A stretch of 6,216 nt of DNA, from the NCBI GenBank assembly GCA_964569055.1, contig CAZMSZ010000422.1:1-6216 (forward strand), written 5' to 3'. The position numbers and the translations under genes were made by a program. Shown here one piece after another: positions 1 to 6,073 of the stretch. Position 1 is the stretch's first letter; the number at the start of each line of letters is the position of its first letter. The notes under the pieces are model-generated. The model ran no database searches. It was not told the origin of the DNA and saw only the letters and a list, made by a program, of their open reading frames with translations. The stretch comes from JAWLGW01 sp964569055. GTDB lineage: Bacteria > Planctomycetota > J058.

Positions 1-20
1 CGCTCGTTTACCCTGGACGC

Positions 21-668
21 ATGCGGATCGTGGCGATCAGCGACACCCACGGCATGCACGAGCAGGTCGAGTTGCCCGACGGCGACCTGCTGATCCACGC
101 CGGCGACTTCTGCCGGCGCGGGACGATGGCCGAGGCCGAGGCGTTCGTGGGCTGGTTCGCGTCCCGCCCCCACCGGAGCAAGCTGCTGGTCGCCGGGAAC
201 CACGAGATGTGGGTCGAGACCGACCTCCCCGCGTTCCGCGCCATGCTCCCCGAGTCGGTCACGTTCCTGCACGACTCGGGCGCCGTCCTGCAGGGGCTGC
301 GCTGCTGGGGGAGCGCCTGGACGCCGATCTTCTACGACTGGGCGTTCATGCTCCCCCGCGGCGAGATGCTGCGCGCCAAGTGGGACCTGATCCCCGCGGG
401 GATCGACGTCCTGGTCACGCACGGGCCGCCCTACGGCCACGGCGACCTCGCGCCCCCGCACCTCTCCAAGCACCCGCGCGCCGTGGGCTGTCTCGAGCTG
501 CTCCAGGCCGTGCGCCGCGTCCGTCCCCGCCTCCACGTGTTCGGCCACATCCACGCCGGCTACGGCGTGACCCAGAGCGACGAGGCTCCAGGCACCCGCT
601 TCATGAACGCGGCCACCTGCACCGAGCGCTACGAGCCGACGAACCCGCCGCTGGTGCTGGACTTGTAG
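21..668 (+). CDS. Calcineurin-like metallophosphoesterase, MPPED/239AB type
   Basis: This is a 215-aa cytoplasmic protein with no signal peptide or membrane segment, complete from ATG to TAG. All signature motifs of the binuclear metallophosphoesterase fold are visible in order: D8-x-H10 in SDTHG, GD at 28-29 in HAGDF, GNHE at 59-62, H134 in THGPP, and GHIH at 175-178. The THGPP and GHIHAGYG blocks followed by a late NAATC segment are what I know from the MPPED1/2 (239AB) branch, whose members hydrolyse phosphodiesters, including cyclic nucleotides in some cases. The true substrate cannot be read from sequence. The start is the first in-frame ATG, giving a beta strand (MRIVAISDTHG) right at the N-terminus as is normal for the fold. 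Upstream only 20 bases are present, with a weak GGA at 15-17 and no strong ribosome binding site, so the promoter lies outside the window. It converges on the sugar operon to its right and shares no obvious pathway with it. Confidence 0.92.
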   Translation: MRIVAISDTHGMHEQVELPDGDLLIHAGDFCRRGTMAEAEAFVGWFASRPHRSKLLVAGNHEMWVETDLPAFRAMLPESVTFLHDSGAVLQGLRCWGSAWTPIFYDWAFMLPRGEMLRAKWDLIPAGIDVLVTHGPPYGHGDLAPPHLSKHPRAVGCLELLQAVRRVRPRLHVFGHIHAGYGVTQSDEAPGTRFMNAATCTERYEPTNPPLVLDL

Positions 669-682
669 GGCGGTGAGGAAAC

Positions 683-723
683 AGCCCGGATATTGCGCGA
701 CTTCGTCGCTCCATATCCGAGCT
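683..723. terminator. Long imperfect hairpin between convergent genes, possible terminator
   Basis: The arms are AGC-C-CGGATAT and ATATCCG-A-GCT around an inner perfect 5-bp stem GCGAC (697-701) / GTCGC (705-709) with a TTC loop. Counting one extra G-C pair (695/711), 16 of 19 opposed positions pair, with three single mismatches. The element lies 15 bases after the metallophosphoesterase stop and about 150 bases after the end of the oppositely oriented sugar operon. No T-run follows on the plus strand. On the minus strand the stem is followed by GTTTCC, a weak T tract. A bidirectional terminator or mRNA 3'-end stabiliser is plausible, and a REP-like dispersed repeat is the alternative. The rest of 669-870 holds a second small hairpin (CGGCT-TCGC-AGCCG, 742-755), three near-tandem GGGGCA-like hexamers (820-837), and no credible gene. 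Confidence 0.45.
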
Positions 724-870
724 AACAGCGGCGGATGCGGCCGGCTTCGCAGCCGCGCGCGGTCCTGAGAAGCGGTCGCGCACGCGGCCGCACGTCGCGC
801 TCGAGGCGGGTCACGTGTAGGGGCAGGGGCACGGGCACGACGCTCGATGCGAAACCTCACCTCTTCCCCA

Positions 871-2433
871 TCAAGCCGCCTTCACCCCGTGCGCCAGCCC
901 CTGCCGCGCGGTCGCCCGGATCAGCCACGCCACGGCGCCCGGGTCCTCGGGGAGGCGGTAGTCGGCGTGGGTCGGGCGGGCGGGGCGCCCGACCAGCACG
1001 CCGATCCCGCGCTCGCCGAGCGCCTCGAAGGCGTCCTCGTCGGTGAGGTCGTCGCCCACGTAGATCGGCAGCACGTGGGGTCGGGTCAGGCCGAGCCGGT
1101 CGAGCAGGAACTCGACTGCTCGGCCCTTGTCCCAGTCGATCGGCGGCTGGAGCTCGGTCACCTCCTTGCCCCAGCGCTGCCGGAGCCGGCGGCCGGACGC
1201 CTGCTGGACCTCGGTCGCGGCCTGCTGCACCCGGCCCTTGGCGGCCTCGCCCTCGACCTGCCGGTAGTGGACCGCGATCCCGAGCCGCTTGCGCTCCACG
1301 ATCGCGCCGGGGACGCCGCGCAGCACGCGCCGCAGCGTGGCCTCGGCCTCGTCGAGCGCCGGGACGGCCGCCTCGGCGCCCTCGTGGCGGAGCGTCGTGG
1401 TGGGGCCGGCGATGTCCATGCCGTGGCTGCCCGCGTAGGTCAGCCCGGGCAGCCCCACCCGGGCGGCGACGTCGGCCCGGTCGCGTCCGCTCACCACGCA
1501 CACCGTCACGCGCGCCGCGGCCTCGATCAGCGCCGCCCGCGCGCGGTGGTCGAGGGCGGCCGCGGCCGGGTCGGCCACGATCGGGCTGAGCGTGCCGTCG
1601 AAGTCGAGGAACAGCGCCGGCTCGTAGCCGCGCAGCCGCGCCAGCATGCCCTCGCGCCAGGGCGCGGCCTCGGGGGTCAGCTCGGGGACCTGCGAGGCGG
1701 GGCGTCGGCGCGCCGGGCCGAGGCTCGGCAGGCGCAGCTCGAGCAGGTCGGGCACGGTCACGTCGGCCAGGCGGTCGAGGTCGCGCCGTCCGCCCCGCGC
1801 GACCGCGACCCGCAGGCCGAAGCCGGCGCGCGCGGCCGCCTCGAGCCCGGCCACCGAGTCCTCGAGCAGCGCCGCCTCCGCGGGCGCGAGCCCCAGGCGG
1901 CGCGCCGCCTCCACGAACAGCTCCTCCTTGCTCCCGAGGCCGAGCTCGACCAAGGTCTGGCCGTCGAGCTGGGCGTCGAACAGCGCCCCGAGCTGCGCCG
2001 CGTCCACGATCCGGCGCCCGTTGCGGCTGGCGGTCGCGAGCGCCACGGGGATCCCGCGCGCGCGCCACTCCTGCAGGCGCGCCAGCGCGTCGGGGAACGG
2101 CTCCACGCCCTCGCGCGCGAGGAGCCGCTGATAGAGCGCGTCCTTGTGGTTCCCGAAGCCGCACACGGTCGCGGCCCCGGGCGGATCGCTCGGCGCGCCG
2201 CGTGGGAGGTCCAGCCCGCGGGCGCGCAGGAACGCGCCGGCGCCCTCGTAGCGCGGCCGGCCGTCGATCCGCTCGCGGTAGTCGGCCTCGCTCAGCGGCG
2301 GCGCGCCGGGCGCGCCCAGGCCGCCCCGGAGCTCGTCCCAGGCGCGTCGCCAGGCCGCGAAGTGCAGGGCGGCGGTCGAGGTGATCACTCCGTCGAGGTC
2401 GGCCACGACCCCGCGCACGACCTTCGCGTTCAC
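871..2433 (-). CDS. otsB: Beta-phosphoglucomutase-like HAD / trehalose-6-phosphate phosphatase fusion
   Basis: This 520-aa cytoplasmic protein carries two different HAD-superfamily enzymes in tandem. Residues about 5-235 match beta-phosphoglucomutase: motif I DLDG with D12 and D14, TASRN at 134-138 (motif II), K169 (motif III), and EDS at 191-193 (motif IV). This domain would convert beta-glucose-1-phosphate to glucose-6-phosphate. After a Pro/Ala/Arg linker (about 236-268), residues about 270-510 match OtsB: DFDGTL with D277 and D279, VVSGRD with S315, GSHGMD at 335-340, DWDKG with K436, and GDDLTDED at 460-467. OtsB hydrolyses trehalose-6-phosphate to trehalose. Both active sites look complete. 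The GTG start is fixed by the GTGA overlap with the upstream GH65 stop and a GGGAGG four bases before it. The gene is last in its operon, so expression should depend on the GH65 promoter and on translational coupling. The family is certain. The exact substrate of the first domain is inferred: it could be a phosphatase rather than a mutase, and the usual SASKN lysine is Arg here (R137). Confidence 0.93.
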   Translation of the reverse strand: MNAKVVRGVVADLDGVITSTAALHFAAWRRAWDELRGGLGAPGAPPLSEADYRERIDGRPRYEGAGAFLRARGLDLPRGAPSDPPGAATVCGFGNHKDALYQRLLAREGVEPFPDALARLQEWRARGIPVALATASRNGRRIVDAAQLGALFDAQLDGQTLVELGLGSKEELFVEAARRLGLAPAEAALLEDSVAGLEAAARAGFGLRVAVARGGRRDLDRLADVTVPDLLELRLPSLGPARRRPASQVPELTPEAAPWREGMLARLRGYEPALFLDFDGTLSPIVADPAAAALDHRARAALIEAAARVTVCVVSGRDRADVAARVGLPGLTYAGSHGMDIAGPTTTLRHEGAEAAVPALDEAEATLRRVLRGVPGAIVERKRLGIAVHYRQVEGEAAKGRVQQAATEVQQASGRRLRQRWGKEVTELQPPIDWDKGRAVEFLLDRLGLTRPHVLPIYVGDDLTDEDAFEALGERGIGVLVGRPARPTHADYRLPEDPGAVAWLIRATARQGLAHGVKAA

Positions 2434-4991
2434 GACGCCTCCCTGCCGCGCGCCCCGCCGGCGGGCCGCCGCGCGGGCGCTCGCGTCTCCCGGGCGCCGG
2501 CGGCGAACCGGCGCGAGCTCCGCCGGCGCGGCGGGGCGGCCGGGGGCTCGACGCTCGGGCGCGCCTCCGCGTGGGTGGGGTGGCGCTCCAGACGGAACGT
2601 CCGCTCGTCCCCGGCGCGCAGCTCGAACACCTGCCCGCCGAACCCGATCCGCGCCGGCGCCGAGGTCCCGCGCTCGATCAGCACGTGGAGCCGCTCGTGC
2701 GTGACGGTCACGCAGATCGAGTGGCCCCGGTAGCGGACGCGCAGCCGCACCTCGCTCAGCTCGTCGGGGAGGAGCGGGTCGAACGCCAGCGTCCCGCCGC
2801 GCACGGCGATCCCCGTGTAGCAGCGCTGCACGAGGTCGACCGTCCCCGCCAGCGCGCCGAGGTGGATCCCCTCGTGGGTCGTCCCGCCCTGCACGTCGTC
2901 GATGTCGCTGGCGAGGGCCTGCTCGAACAGGCTCCAGGAGCCCTGGCGCGCGGCGCGCGTCAGGACCCAGGTGTGCACGATCCGGCTGAGCGTCGAGCCG
3001 TGCGAGGTGCGGGCCAGGTAGTAGTCGATGTTCCGCGTGATCAGCCCGTCGTCGAACGGGTAGCCGAGCCGCGCGAACAGCTCGCGCAGCTCCTCCTCGT
3101 CGAACAGATAGAACAGCATCAGCACGTCGGCCTGCTTGGAGACCTTGTAGCGGGCCGGCGTGTCCCCCTCGGCCTCGAGGATCCGGTCCAGGCGCTGAAT
3201 GTCGCCGTAGCGCGCGCGGTAGCCCTCCCAGTCGAGCTCCTCGAGCGCTTCGTACCCCTCGAACTGGCTGATGATCCCCTCGCCGTGGAACGGCACGTAC
3301 AGGCGCCGGCCGACCTCGTCCCAGCGGCGCAGCTCGGCCTCGCACAGGTCGAGGCGCTCGCACAGCTCGGCGCGCCGGTCCTCGTCGAGCAGGTCGAGCG
3401 CGCGCTGCGCGGTCCACAGGCACCAGGCCGCCATGACGTTGGTGTAGGCGTTGTCGTCCAGGCCGCGCCCCGGCTCGCCGCCCGCGTAGTGCGTGTGGAA
3501 CTCGTCGGGCCCGACCACGTCGCGGATCCGGTAGCGGCCGAGCGCGCGGTCGCGGCGGGCGACGCTGGCCCAGAAGCGCGCGACCTCGAGCAGCAGCTCG
3601 GCCCCGTAGAACGAGAGGAACTCGGCGTCCTCGGTGGCCTGGTAGTACTGCCACACGTTGAAGGCCACGGCCGCGCCCACGTGTCGCTGCTTGTAGGTGG
3701 TGTCGGGGATCCAGCGGCCCGAGCGCGGGTTGAGGTGCAGGACCTGGCTCTCGTCGCGCCCGTCGCTCCCGCTCTGCCAGGGGAACATGGCCCCCGCGAA
3801 CCCGGCGGCGGCCGCCGCGTGGCGCGCCTCGGGCAGGCGGCGGTAGCGGTACATCAGGAGCGAGCGGGTCAGCTCGGGGATCCGGAGGTCGAGGAACGGG
3901 AAGATGTACAGCTCGTCCCAGAACACGTGCCCGCGATAGGCCTCGCCGTGCCAGCCGCGCGCCGGCACGCCCACGTCGCGGTCGGCCGAGTGGGCGGAGG
4001 CGGTCTGCAGCAGGTGGAACACGTGCAGCCGGAGCACCGCCTGCGCCTCGTCCGCGCCGGTGAGGCGAATGTCCGCCCGGCGCCACAGCCGCTCCCAGGC
4101 CTGGCGGTGCGTGCGCTCGAGGGCCTCGAACCCGGGGAGGCGCTGGAGCCGCTTGCAGGCCTGCAGGCACGGCTCGCTGATCGCCGGGTCGCGCGAGGTG
4201 TGGAGCGAGACCACCTTCTCGAGCGTGACGGTCTCCTGCTTGGCGCAGGGGAACACCAGCAGGTGCTCGATCCGCCCGCCCGCGCGGGACGTCACGCGGT
4301 CGACCGGCCCCGGCGCCTCGCGATCGAACACCAGCCGGGTGCGCGCCGCGACCGCGACGGTCAGCCGCGACTGCCGGGCGCGCGCCACGCACACGATCCC
4401 GTCCTCGCCCACGCCCTCGGCCCGGAGCACGTCGAGGTGCCGCCCCTCGAGGTCGCGGTAGCGCGCCACCCCGCGGTTGGCCACCTCGCCGTCGATCCCC
4501 GAGCGCACCTCGAGCCGGCCCGACCAGTTGCGCGGCCGCAGCCGCCAGCGCAGCGCCGCCACGTCGGGCTCGCCCATGTGGACCAGCCGGCAGGCCTCGA
4601 GCTCGGTCTCGCGCCCCCGCTCGTCGCGCACGACCAGCCAGCGGGTGAGGGTCCCGCCGCGGAGGTCGAGCTCGACCCGCAGCTCGAGCAGCTCCACCTC
4701 CTGCACGTCGAGCCACGCGCCGCCCTCCGGCCGGAAGCTCAGGCTCAGCCAGTTGGGCCAGTTGACGAGGTCCTCGTTCTCGACCACGTGCCCGGCCACC
4801 TCGCTGCAGGCGCGGTCGTAGCCGCCGGCCAGGTAGGTGCCGGGGTAGTGCGGCGAGCGGGCCGCGGCCTCCTCGAACGCCCCGCGCGTGACGAACACGC
4901 CGTTGCCGAGCGCGCACAGCGCCTCGCGCAGCGGCTGCTCGTCGGGGTCCCACTCGGTGTAGACCAGCTTCCAGGGCTCGAGCTGACGCAC
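2430..4991 (-). CDS. Glycoside hydrolase family 65 protein, probable disaccharide phosphorylase
   Basis: This 853-aa cytoplasmic enzyme has the GH65 layout: an N-terminal beta-sandwich (about 7-265, with ALGNG and TRGAFEE near the start), a helical linker (about 270-305), an (alpha/alpha)6 catalytic barrel (about 310-720), and a small C-terminal beta domain (about 725-803). The general acid is E497 in the GPDEF motif, followed by DDNAYTN. KQAD at 619-622 and HGSTLS at 664-669 occupy the sugar- and phosphate-binding positions of the family, favouring phosphorolysis over hydrolysis. Known GH65 substrates include trehalose, maltose, kojibiose and nigerose; which one applies here is not readable. 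The partner gene's beta-phosphoglucomutase domain would use the beta-glucose-1-phosphate product. FWDEL at 358-361 differs from the FWDTE common in characterised maltose phosphorylases and recalls the OtsB1-type branch. The last 50 residues form an Arg/Ala/Pro-rich tail beyond the usual fold. The GTG start puts the conserved Trp at residue 7 and has a GAGG nine bases upstream. It is the first gene of a two-gene operon. Confidence 0.93.
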   Translation of the reverse strand: MRQLEPWKLVYTEWDPDEQPLREALCALGNGVFVTRGAFEEAAARSPHYPGTYLAGGYDRACSEVAGHVVENEDLVNWPNWLSLSFRPEGGAWLDVQEVELLELRVELDLRGGTLTRWLVVRDERGRETELEACRLVHMGEPDVAALRWRLRPRNWSGRLEVRSGIDGEVANRGVARYRDLEGRHLDVLRAEGVGEDGIVCVARARQSRLTVAVAARTRLVFDREAPGPVDRVTSRAGGRIEHLLVFPCAKQETVTLEKVVSLHTSRDPAISEPCLQACKRLQRLPGFEALERTHRQAWERLWRRADIRLTGADEAQAVLRLHVFHLLQTASAHSADRDVGVPARGWHGEAYRGHVFWDELYIFPFLDLRIPELTRSLLMYRYRRLPEARHAAAAAGFAGAMFPWQSGSDGRDESQVLHLNPRSGRWIPDTTYKQRHVGAAVAFNVWQYYQATEDAEFLSFYGAELLLEVARFWASVARRDRALGRYRIRDVVGPDEFHTHYAGGEPGRGLDDNAYTNVMAAWCLWTAQRALDLLDEDRRAELCERLDLCEAELRRWDEVGRRLYVPFHGEGIISQFEGYEALEELDWEGYRARYGDIQRLDRILEAEGDTPARYKVSKQADVLMLFYLFDEEELRELFARLGYPFDDGLITRNIDYYLARTSHGSTLSRIVHTWVLTRAARQGSWSLFEQALASDIDDVQGGTTHEGIHLGALAGTVDLVQRCYTGIAVRGGTLAFDPLLPDELSEVRLRVRYRGHSICVTVTHERLHVLIERGTSAPARIGFGGQVFELRAGDERTFRLERHPTHAEARPSVEPPAAPPRRRSSRRFAAGARETRAPARRPAGGARGREAS
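2438..2443 (-). promoter_or_regulatory. Ribosome binding site for the HAD-OtsB fusion gene
   Basis: Read on the minus strand, GGGAGG lies four bases before the GTG at 2433 and is embedded in the last codons of the GH65 gene. Together with the GTGA stop/start overlap it supports this start and suggests that ribosomes finishing GH65 re-initiate here. The spacing is on the short side, which fits coupling rather than strong independent initiation. Confidence 0.6.
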
Positions 4992-5000
4992 CCCTTCGCA

Positions 5001-5004
5001 CCTC
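5001..5004 (-). promoter_or_regulatory. Ribosome binding site for the GH65 gene
   Basis: Read on the minus strand, GAGG sits nine bases before the GTG at 4991. No other start codon near the conserved N-terminus is in frame, so this site and the position of the first GH65 motif together decide the start. A second purine stretch (GAAGGG) directly touches the GTG but is too close to serve. Confidence 0.5.
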
Positions 5005-5096
5005 GCGAGACAGCGGGGTGGCGCATCCGGGGTGCCGACGAACGACGGGGCGCGGCGGGGGACGCGCGGTCGCGCCCGGCACGCGGTTGGGCCGCA

Positions 5097-5118
5097 CGCG
5101 CGACGTCGACGTCGCGCG
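5097..5118. repeat. Perfect 22-bp palindrome, candidate operator
   Basis: Each 11-base arm reads CGCGCGACGTC followed directly by its reverse complement, with no spacer and a central CG. It lies about 105 bases upstream of the GH65 start and about 195 bases upstream of the lipoprotein start, a sensible place for a regulator of the sugar operon. A central CG is typical of LacI-family operators, but no regulator gene is in view and the arms do not match a specific consensus I know. In such GC-rich DNA part of the symmetry (alternating CG at the ends) comes cheaply; the GACGTCGACGTC core is the more informative part. Confidence 0.4.
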
Positions 5119-5297
5119 CGGCGCGCGGGCTGACTCGCCGCTGCGACCCCGCAGCCCCGCCCGATCGGCCAGGCGCCGGGCGCCGCGCCCAGGACTCGCC
5201 CCCTCGGCCCCCGCCGCAGGACCGCGAGCGGCGCCCTGCTTGCAGTCGTCGCCTCCGGCCTCTCCCGCGGCCCAGTGCGAACGGCGCCCGCGCGCCC

Positions 5298-5303
5298 AAG
5301 GAG
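5298..5303 (+). promoter_or_regulatory. Strong ribosome binding site for the lipoprotein gene
   Basis: A full AAGGAG stands nine bases before the GTG at 5313. It is the best Shine-Dalgarno match in the window and decides the start of the lipoprotein, which then begins directly with a short signal peptide. Confidence 0.8.
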
Positions 5304-5312
5304 CGAGAGCTC

Positions 5313-6062
5313 GTGACCCCTCGCCTCGGATCGCCCTGCTTCCTGCTCGCCGCCGCGCTGGCGCTCGGCGCCGGCTGCGACGACCCCAAGGGCTACTACG
5401 ACCCGTTCGAAGGCGAGGAGGCCCCCCCGCGCGACCCGCCCGAGCGAGACCGCGCCGAGCAGCCGCCCGAGCTCGACAGTGAGCCCGCGCTGGAGGGCGC
5501 GCCGACGACCCCGGGGCCGCCGACCTCGAAGGGGCGCGCGCCGGACCTGCCGCCGGTCTCGAGCGAGCCGAGCCCCCGCCCGGGCGACGTCGAGCGCGGC
5601 GAGGCGGGCGCGCCGCGCGAGGGGACGGCCGAGGTCGACACGCAGGGCCCCGCCCTCGGCGAGCCGCCGGCCATGCCGGGCGACCCCGACATTGGCCCCG
5701 AGGGCGAGCTGCGCGGGGACCCCGACATTGGCCCTCCCGGGGCGCCCGCCTACGGGGATCCGCACGGCGCGGCCCCGATCCCCGTGGAGTTCCCGCCCGG
5801 CGGCCACCAGCTCGTCCTCGAACAGGCCACGCTCCAGGGCGGCGGCTGGCGGACGTTCGAGGTGACCAACCAGGCCGCCGAGCCGCACCAGCTCGCGATC
5901 CGCAGCGCGGAGGGGGTCGAGGTCGGCCCGCCGGTCGAGATCCCGCCCGGCGAGACGCGCCTGATCTCGATCCAGCTCCACCCGGGCGAGTACACGCTGG
6001 CGTGCGCCGCCGAAGGGCACGCGCAGCAAGGCGAGCAGGCGAGCTTGACCGTCGCGGAGTAG
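5313..6062 (+). CDS. Lipoprotein with acidic Pro-rich linker and cupredoxin-like domain
   Basis: This 249-aa protein is predicted to be exported and lipid-anchored. A hydrophobic stretch (residues 9-20) ends in LGAGC, making C22 the likely lipidated cysteine. The lipobox is imperfect, with Leu at -4 rather than -3, and D23-D24 follow. Residues about 23-155 are a low-complexity linker rich in Pro, Glu, Asp and Gly, including two copies of GDPDIGP (123-129, 135-141). Residues about 157-249 look like a small beta-sandwich of the cupredoxin type: FEVTN at 182-186, H192 in EPHQLAI, then a PGEYTLAC...GHAQQGE...LTV ending. H192, C231 and H236 sit where type-1 copper ligands sit. The axial Met usually found five residues after the second His is E241, so classical blue-copper binding is doubtful. 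The fold assignment rests on pattern recognition and the function is unknown; surface electron transfer, copper handling or a purely structural role are all possible. The gene has its own strong ribosome binding site, is divergent from the sugar operon, and is followed 11 bases later by another gene, probably co-transcribed. Confidence 0.85.
   Translation: MTPRLGSPCFLLAAALALGAGCDDPKGYYDPFEGEEAPPRDPPERDRAEQPPELDSEPALEGAPTTPGPPTSKGRAPDLPPVSSEPSPRPGDVERGEAGAPREGTAEVDTQGPALGEPPAMPGDPDIGPEGELRGDPDIGPPGAPAYGDPHGAAPIPVEFPPGGHQLVLEQATLQGGGWRTFEVTNQAAEPHQLAIRSAEGVEVGPPVEIPPGETRLISIQLHPGEYTLACAAEGHAQQGEQASLTVAE
5682..5734 (+). repeat. In-frame 17-bp direct repeat in lipoprotein linker
   Basis: GACCCCGACATTGGCCC occurs at 5682-5698 and again at 5718-5734, exactly 36 bases (12 codons) apart, encoding DPDIGP twice within the larger GDPDIGP repeat. 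Identity down to the rare ATT codon points to a recent tandem duplication inside the linker rather than convergent protein composition. Confidence 0.8.
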
Positions 6063-6073
6063 CGAGGCCGCCC

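Larger units (their letters stand above)
4992..5312. other. Divergent intergenic region with palindromes, no gene
   Basis: These 321 bases separate the start of the leftward sugar operon from the start of the rightward lipoprotein gene, so both promoters should lie here. I see no convincing -35/-10 pair of the household sigma type on either strand; the region is almost pure G/C. It holds a perfect 22-bp palindrome (5097-5118), a short hairpin GCTGCG-ACCC-CGCAGC (5140-5155) that an outer GCGGG/CCCGC pair (5125-5129, 5156-5160) could extend, a compact GGCGC-CGG-GCGCC inverted repeat (5172-5184), and a direct repeat GCACGCG (5079-5085, 5094-5100). Open frames crossing the region are low-complexity Arg/Ala/Pro strings without family features, and I treat them as non-coding. 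Confidence 0.6.

Noticed and set aside
812..817. CACGTG palindrome and the NotI-type GCGGCCGC at 784-791
   Set aside because: Six- to eight-base palindromes are expected by chance in such DNA and have no gene-specific context here.
820..837. Three near-tandem GGGGCA-like hexamers
   Set aside because: There are only three copies, one imperfect, in GC-rich non-coding DNA. This is too short to call a repeat element or regulatory array.
735..1046. Plus-strand 103-codon open frame starting in the convergent gap
   Set aside because: It overlaps the HAD-OtsB gene on the other strand, has no ribosome binding site, and is a low-complexity Arg/Pro string.
2425..2445. Programmed frameshift joining GH65 to HAD-OtsB
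   Set aside because: The -1 frame relation is right, but there is no slippery heptamer before the stop. An overlapping GTGA with its own GGGAGG explains the arrangement by coupled re-initiation.
847..2733. Long plus-strand open frame of 628 codons across the HAD-OtsB gene
   Set aside because: It is antisense to a gene with all HAD and OtsB motifs intact. Its translation is low-complexity Arg/Ala/Gly/His with no family features, as expected opposite a GC-rich gene.
5240..5268. TTGCAG as a -35 box for the lipoprotein gene
   Set aside because: Seventeen bases downstream is TCCCGC, which is not a -10 box. No promoter can be supported from sequence alone.
2571..5312. Very long plus-strand open frame that runs into the lipoprotein
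   Set aside because: The part before 5313 is antisense to GH65 and the intergenic region. The strong AAGGAG at 5298 and the signal peptide fix the real start at 5313.
4992..6029. Minus-strand open frame extending GH65 upstream of 4991
   Set aside because: The extra residues are Arg/Ala-rich noise antisense to the lipoprotein. The GH65 fold begins with the Trp at residue 7 of the GTG start at 4991.
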